Assembly (NCBI GenBank): GCA_022577435.1
Contig: JAKOON010000013.1
Location: 1,659,501 to 1,723,500 of the forward strand
Length of the DNA: 64,000 nucleotides
Direction: 5' to 3'
From: Embiotoca jacksoni
Taxonomy: Eukaryota > Chordata > Actinopteri > Embiotocidae
The first letter of the stretch is position 1, and the number at the start of each line of letters is the position of its first letter. A program made the translations under genes and the position numbers. Below the pieces are notes generated by a model. It saw only the letters and a program-made list of their open reading frames with translations, was not told the DNA's origin and searched no databases. Below are positions 58,600 through 64,000 of the stretch, one piece after another.

Positions 58600-58745
58600 C
58601 AACCCGGTATCACGGCAAAGCGTGAGATAGACACGCCGGTCCACTACAGCAAAACGTGAGATAGCCACGCTTTGGGCTGTCTAGGCGTGAAAGTTACACG
58701 TTTTGTAAGCGTGAAACTTACACGAACGTAAATGTCACATGACGC
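58600..58745. mobile_element. Partial copy of the long-TIR element at 16381-16784
   Basis: CAACCCGGTATCACGGCAAA, GCAAAACGTGAGATAGCCAC, GCTTTGGGCTGTCTAGGCG and AAGTTACACGTTTTGTAAGC match the left arm of the first copy and, in reverse complement, its right arm and sub-terminal sequence (CGCTTACAAAACGTG). The opposite terminal repeat is not found within the next 500 bases, so this is a one-ended remnant or a strongly rearranged copy. Confidence 0.8.
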
Positions 58746-59229
58746 ACAGCATGGGAAACTACCATAACAACCTCTAAGCTACTAACCTACACATCAACAA
58801 TAGAAGGTTTTAAAGATGATTTGGATCATACAGCGAGTCCTACTTGTTTCTAATAATACTAGTTTTAATGCAAGTCTCGCCTCCCAACGTGCACATTTTT
58901 CACATATAAGCTCCTCTGGAAACTATTTTGCAAGAGCACGGTCGCTGCATCCTGGGCTGCCCAACACAATCGTGATTGGTTTACACAAATACAAACAAAG
59001 TAGAGCATTTATTTTTTTCCTATACTACAATGATATATGTGTGATACCTAATCCTTCTCCAGCCCTCGTACGGTGCCTCGAGTATAAAAGGAGGAAACCA
59101 AACTCGGGCAAAAATGCTTAAATAAGCAAAATCAATATATTTTGTATGATATAACACTACGCATCACAGATTGCAAAATGGAGAAGAGAAGGGAGACAGT
59201 TTTAGATAGCTGTAGAGACTCCGATATAA
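58746..59229. other. Unique sequence, no gene seen
   Basis: A TATA-like TATAAAAG at 59083-59090 lies in ordinary sequence without other promoter features. The frame at 58816-59121 is unrecognisable. Confidence 0.35.
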
Positions 59230-59256
59230 AAAAATTAATTAATTAATTAAAAAAAA
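59230..59256. repeat. (TTAA)n tetranucleotide repeat between A-runs
   Basis: About four AATT/TTAA units are bounded by poly-A on both sides. Confidence 0.85.
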
Positions 59257-60081
59257 CTCATTTGTGGAGATTCATTGGTTTTTGTTGTTGGACAGCTCTC
59301 ATAATCCCTGAACAAATAAAAAAAATTGTAAGACACACTTTTTGATCACACAACATATGTTTGAAGGGATATACGCAGCAAGAAATATGATACAATGTTA
59401 TTGTGTTGGCTCTCGACTCCAAAAGAAATTCAAGCATGACCATGAAAATTGAAATGTTGACTTTCAGCTTTTAATTTTGAGGTTGTCGAAAACTCATATC
59501 GGACGGAACTGTTTAGAAACTGTGGCCCTTTTTTTGCACGTGATAAAACGCTAGCCGATACCGAGCTGAGATCAGCCTTGAAAAGGTCTTCAGGAGGGGT
59601 CATCGTAATCAGTCCTCTGTAACACAATGCTAAACGGAAGCTTTTTGAATATGTACCAGCGCCGAGGTTGAACAAACCGTTTCGTATCTGAAGGCCGACG
59701 ATCATTCGCGGTTGCAATCCTTGTTTGGAGCCGTTTCTGTATGCAGCCGAGACTGGATGGTTTTGTTCCCGCTGTAAAATGTCTGGTGATGAAAGATTAA
59801 AAAGTAGGGCTTGCCTGAAAGCAAAACACAATTACTATTCAGCGTGTTCCCAGTGTGGTGAGGAAGGCCGCGCACAAAAGCACAACTGTAGTGAACGCTT
59901 TCATGTCAGGACTCAGCAGTTTACACTCTGCAACAAGGCGAGGGAGACGAGAGCAAGCGTGTTTTTGATAGAGAACAGGTGTCTCACTCAAAAGTGCTTC
60001 CTGTTACTTCCTCTAACATTTATAAAGTTGTAGGAGCCACGACTTCCTCTGCCTGCAGTCAAAAATCTTACATGCGTGCAT
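59257..60081. other. Unique sequence with Cys-rich open frame, no gene assigned
   Basis: A 102-codon + frame at 59725-60033 carries two CxxC pairs (CSRC and CSQC) but no recognisable zinc-finger spacing. A 133-codon minus frame overlaps it. I treat both as chance. Confidence 0.25.
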
Positions 60082-60175
60082 ATTAGGGCTGAGACTGATG
60101 GTTATTTTCATCATCAGTAAGTCTGTTGATCATTTCTATCCGTTTACAAATAAAGGTGAAGTCTATAATATAAAA
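60082..60175 (+). repeat. Fish interspersed repeat fragment (TTAGGGCTGNNACTGATG family)
   Basis: TATTAGGGCTGAGACTGATG, GTTATTTTCATCATCAG and TCTGTTGATCATTTCTATCC match a very common fish repeat whose consensus reads roughly 'attagggctgcaactaatgattattttcattatcgattaatctg'. This copy is diverged and short. Confidence 0.65.
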
Positions 60176-62159
60176 TCATCCATTTCGAGAGGCTAAAACA
60201 ATATATGTTGCTCCACCACGGGATGAATGACTTTAAAATGTTCATCGCACCACTATGGATTTTTGACTCTCCTTTATATGTGACTGCTGTAATCGGATGA
60301 AGAGTTGATATACGGATATCCATGATCGTTAATGTAGTTTTCCAAGGCCTGCAACAGGCTCCGTGGCCCCGCTGGAGTTAATCTCAGCTCTCAAGTCAGG
60401 TATTATTTTACATTTTGAGAACGCACTGAATGCAATTATCTTTAAGTAGCTGTAGGGTTGGAAAAGCAGCAGCGGCTTTAGGTCCCGGAAAGGAACCGGT
60501 GTCATCATATCTGACTCCGTTCTGAATAATATTGCTAATTTGAATGGTGTAAGATCTTTTACGACGCCACCCTCCTGCCCCGCTTTTTATCTTAATCCTT
60601 TACACAAGTGGGAATGAATCGGTTTTAAATAATATGGACAAGGTACTTTCAGTGTACCTTATTTTACCCCATTAAAGCAACACAAAACCGCTTTGTTCCT
60701 CACAGAGGGGCCACGTCAGCGTATCTAGCGAGTTCATCGCTGGCTTTTAACAGAAGATCGGGCGGTCGCACGTCCTGGTTTTCATGCGGGGTCGAGAGTA
60801 GTATAACAGGTTAGAAACTTATGGAATAATGCTCCTCACAGAAGAAAGAATAAACCTTGAAAAAGGTGATTTGAAAGATGAATCGAGCGGTACAATAGCA
60901 CATCTGGTGCACTGACATATTTTAATGAGAATTCAGAAGCTTTATTTATTTATTACTTAAGAAGCAGTTAGTATCAACCCTGTTGATGAGGAGGGGTTAT
61001 TGGGATCAAATCCAACAAAAGGAGAAAATTCGTCATAAAATCATGACTGTAAAATGTAGCTGGACTTTGAAGCTCACAGAACTTAAAGTATGTCGATGAC
61101 GGTCGAGTAATTTCCAAGCTTTCCTCGTCACTACGATGTTTTAGCTGGGTCACGCATTTTACCAATTAGCAATGTTGAGTTGTATCCGCGTGTTGAGAGA
61201 TATTGTATTAAAAGAGAATCACCTTTGTCAGTGTTTTGGGGTTCCTTTTTCCTCCATTACGATTTATGTAAACTGATTAAAAAAAAAAAAGTTGCTTGTA
61301 AAGCTAAAAGTTTGATGTAAGATACAATCAAGAAAATGTGCTAATGAATGTCAGTCTCTCTTGACAGTTTGCGTTCTACAATCTTCACACATTCACTCTG
61401 TTCATCCCAGAGATGGAGCCGTTTTCTTTTAGTCTTGCAGTTGATGGACTAACTTTGTCAGCATTTGAAATAATAGAAAAGAAAAACTGTCGGCTGACGC
61501 ACACTTAACCCGCCTGCCTCTGCCTCTGCTCTGCTCTCTCTGCTCCTCTGCTGGGTATGTAGGTCACAGTCAGGCTGCCGAGAGAAATTCTCCACGTTAC
61601 CATAGAAATGTGACTTCCACGCGGTGCGTTCAAGGGACGCAACAAATTGGGAATCTTCACTCACGCACACAGAGACACATTTGTTTCCTGGAGGTTTACT
61701 GTAAACCTAATCGAACCCACTTCAAACCTAACCCTAAATGTTAACCTAAAAGAGTCTTCACCCAAAATGGAGTTGTTTACACGATGTGGACTTGTTGTCA
61801 GTCTCCATAAGAGAGGCGAGTCCGAACAGTGCGCCGAAAATTTCGGAGACTGTTGCACGTGAACCGAGCGCATTCCCGAGATGTGCACGGAGCCGAGGGG
61901 AGGCGTAACTCTCGAGGGCAAGTACTCCCAAGTTACGTTGCCGGATCGAAGACAGAAAACTTAGTTCCACACGTTTTTATGAGCGGTGGTATTTGCGATT
62001 TTCAACATGGACCTTAAACTTGAGCAGAGAGTGCACATCAACTCGGGAAATCAACGGTGGAGACCCTTGAAATGAAGCAGTGGGCCAATTAGGGTTTGGA
62101 GTGACATTTTGTGTTTCACTGTCCAAGACCAAAGAAGATGCATCCATGGTGACATCAAA
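60176..62159. other. Unique sequence, no gene seen
   Basis: About 2 kb. Telomere-like CTAACCCTAAATG with ACCTAA repeats at 61704-61750 is too short to mean anything. A-run near 61279-61290. CpG-rich patch at 61780-61950 with overlapping unrecognisable frames. Confidence 0.4.
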
Positions 62160-62202
62160 AATGTCCCTTTGTGGGATTAATAAAGTAACTATCTATCTAT
62201 CC
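62160..62202 (+). mobile_element. LINE-like 3' end with ATCT tail
   Basis: TCCCTTTGTGGGATTAATAA followed by AGTAACTATCTATCTATC is a typical 3' terminus of a fish non-LTR retrotransposon with a short ATCT tail. Nothing upstream resembles its coding part, so the copy is 5'-truncated. Confidence 0.6.
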
Positions 62203-62557
62203 AAATGCCAGAGGTCACAAAAACAAATGTAACTTCGGGTGAAAATTGGAAAACGTAATCACAAAGTTGCACAACGGTAGCAATCTCAGAACATTGTAAT
62301 AGGCCCTGGTATGTCTGCACAACATGATTCGAGTACCTCCTTTTCTTCCACTTCCAGAGTTCGCATATCTGACAGTCTCCATGTATTTTTGTATTCATGA
62401 TGTTAAGGATGCTTCATTGTATTTTCTATTATAAGAAGAAAAGTGAACTCTCCCGAAGGATGAAGAATGTAGGTCAACGAATGAGAGCAGGTCCTGGTTT
62501 CATCACACAAATATGATGAGTAAGAGGGAGGTGAGTGCACAGACATTACATATGTAC

Positions 62558-62559
<2 letters not shown>
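62203..62559. other. Unique sequence, no gene seen
   Basis: Ordinary AT-rich DNA without a recognisable feature. Confidence 0.4.

Positions 62560-62590
<31 letters not shown>
62560..62590. repeat. (CA)n microsatellite, pure
   Basis: A CA run of about 31 bases, followed by GTGTTACATG. Confidence 0.98.
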
Positions 62591-62592
<2 letters not shown>

Positions 62593-64000
62593 GTTACATG
62601 TGCAGAAAGCACCGAGACAGGATGACAACAGAAACGTACCGCACTTGACCTTGTCTTTATCATTCATGTTTTTCTGATCCTCCTGTTTAAATTGACACTC
62701 TTACTTGAAGTCCGAGTACAGTCGGGCACACAGAGTGCAGGACGAAGTTAATTACCTTGAAGAAGTGCCATTCCAGAACAGGAATGTATAATTAATTTAA
62801 CTTTCACACCAGCGATTAGTGTATGGAAACAGTTAAGACATTTCATTTTAAAAATAGAACTCCAAATGTGAAAAGGCACCATTTTCTGAGAAAAGGAGAA
62901 TCGTTAGCTGAAAGACAGACCAGCAGCGCCAATAATAAAACCTCAAAATCCTCATTAACCAGCTCCAATTTTCAGGCATGTGTCTTTCCGAGAAAAAAGG
63001 ATTATATGCTCAGTGACCAATCCAGAAACGTGGAGACTACTCTTTTCACTCCACTGTGCATACATATTAAGCATAAAATTCACCCAGACTTTGAAATTCA
63101 GAGACTGAAATACAACGGCAGACAATAAATAAAGGACAAAAAAAAAAAAAAAGTGATTTTGGAAAGAGCTTTGTAGAATGACAGCCTCAATTCGGAGGAC
63201 AATGGCGCAAAATGTTCAACTTTAAAGTCCTCGTTCGCTATGAATGGCAACAGGTGACGCTGAATGTGAAGAAAGATTTAGCCTTCAATTTAAATGGCAG
63301 TCAAACAGATTCTGTCAACCAGGTTCAAAAAGTCCTGGACTTTATTGCTGGTTTAGAACAATACTCGATACCAGTTTTATAAAATCAATTTTAAGAATAA
63401 TAAAGTAGCTGAAACATGACTGTACAAATGTTTACTTTCCATACAGTTCAGAGGAGGAGAGTGCAACTCTGGTTGTTTCCTGTAGCTAATTAACAGATGT
63501 TCACTAAACACGTCCAATTCAAGTCAGAGCTCAACGCTGCAATTTACCGGTGTTCATTAAAAGCAAGACTAAATGAGGAAATGTTAGCTTGCCGGCAGCA
63601 CAAAGAGAAGTTACTGCTGCGCAAATATATATATGTGGCAAAAATAATTTATGAAAAGTGAAAAATGATGTAAAAATGTACCTAATTTGAAACTGAGTAA
63701 GTAGTGGAGGCTATTTATGGTACATGTTGTAGCTTCCTGTTTCTGATGAGACTGAATCAGGTGCAAAAAGTGTGCGTTTTAAATCAAATATGTATTCGTG
63801 TGGATGTGGTCATGGTTTCAAAATGTGCTACTGAATTCAGTCAACGCCACAAAAGTATTGAAGTCCGGTACAAGAAATGATAAAACAAAAATAAGCAGAT
63901 ATTTTAATCAGAAGCAGATCAATCTAAACTTTAAAAGTGGGTTGAAGTAGGTGGGAGTGGTTAAGTGCCAAAAAGTACGAGGTAAAACAGGAATGTTCAT
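62591..64000. other. AT-rich unique sequence, no gene seen
   Basis: A-run at 63139-63152 and a short ATATAT run at 63625-63634. The 101-codon + frame at 62823-63128 is unrecognisable. Nothing else was found up to the window end. Confidence 0.4.

Noticed and set aside
59083..59090. TATAAAAG, a good TATA-box match
   Set aside because: No initiator, no downstream coding sequence, and TATA-like strings are expected by chance in AT-rich DNA.
61704..61750. Telomere-like ACCTAA/CCCTAA units
   Set aside because: Only one or two true CCCTAA units and they are interrupted. Too short to be an interstitial telomeric repeat.
1..64000. tRNA genes
   Set aside because: Looked for GGTTCRANNCC-type B boxes with an A box at proper distance. 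Isolated look-alikes (57013, 58405) lack a cloverleaf.

Overview
The window reads as non-coding vertebrate genomic DNA, most likely from a teleost fish (a percomorph is my best guess). I infer this from three things. There are more than twenty long (CA)n/(TG)n arrays in 64 kb. Several interspersed-repeat families are familiar from teleost genomes, including a decayed fish-type Tc1 element and the 'TGACCTTGACCTTTGACC ... GAGTCCAAGTGAACG' repeat. The base composition is AT-leaning, with CpG-rich islands of unique sequence. Nothing looks bacterial, and there is no operon, CRISPR array or rRNA. I found no tRNA by eye.

I could not recognise any protein-coding exon. The longest open frames (134 to 214 codons) are mostly translations of CA/TG arrays (Thr-His, Val-Cys) with short flanks. 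A few short frames look slightly more coding-like: 46823-47023 +, 38578-38922 -, 59725-60033 + and 14641-15060 +. They are reported as low-confidence observations only. The window is therefore either intergenic or lies inside a large intron.

Layout. 1-8 kb: CpG-rich start, CA and TG arrays, purine-rich and G-rich tracts, a degenerate GACTTG-type repeat, and stacked LINE-like 3' ends near 6 kb. 8-16.8 kb: two inverted copies of one interspersed repeat (8.1 and 13.6-14.1 kb), a 530-bp composite repeat carrying nuclear-receptor half-sites (11.0-11.6 kb), a TG/CA/CA cluster at 15.1-15.5 kb, and a 404-bp element with long terminal inverted repeats (16.4-16.8 kb). 16.9-23 kb: a long purine tract, a homeodomain-motif-rich stretch that looks like a conserved non-coding element, a CG/CA Z-DNA tract, a CACATG palindrome cluster, and a cluster of four imperfect CATCCATATTTCATC motifs. 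23.8-30 kb: four CA/TG arrays within 800 bp, the first copy of a ~590-bp repeat (26.4 kb), a dead Tc1 element (28.3-29.0 kb), and a TG/CA pair. 30-40 kb: CTCF-like motifs at 31.66 and 35.04 kb in convergent orientation, three CA arrays at 34.1-34.6 kb, a developmental-enhancer-like stretch at 36.0-36.6 kb, and the second copy of the ~590-bp repeat (39.1 kb). 40-64 kb: mostly unique AT-rich DNA with a 432-bp terminal-inverted-repeat MITE (50.75 kb), LINE-like fragments, a partial second copy of the long-TIR element (58.6 kb), and more CA/TG pairs.

How it works together: there are no genes to connect. Any function would be cis-regulatory, through candidate CNEs and CTCF, RFX or nuclear-receptor motifs, several of which are carried inside repeats. 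The findings worth testing are the two-copy ~590-bp family, the long-TIR element and its fragment, the repeat-borne ERE/DR1 sites, the four-motif cluster at 22.3-22.6 kb, and the habit of CA/TG arrays to occur as close pairs.
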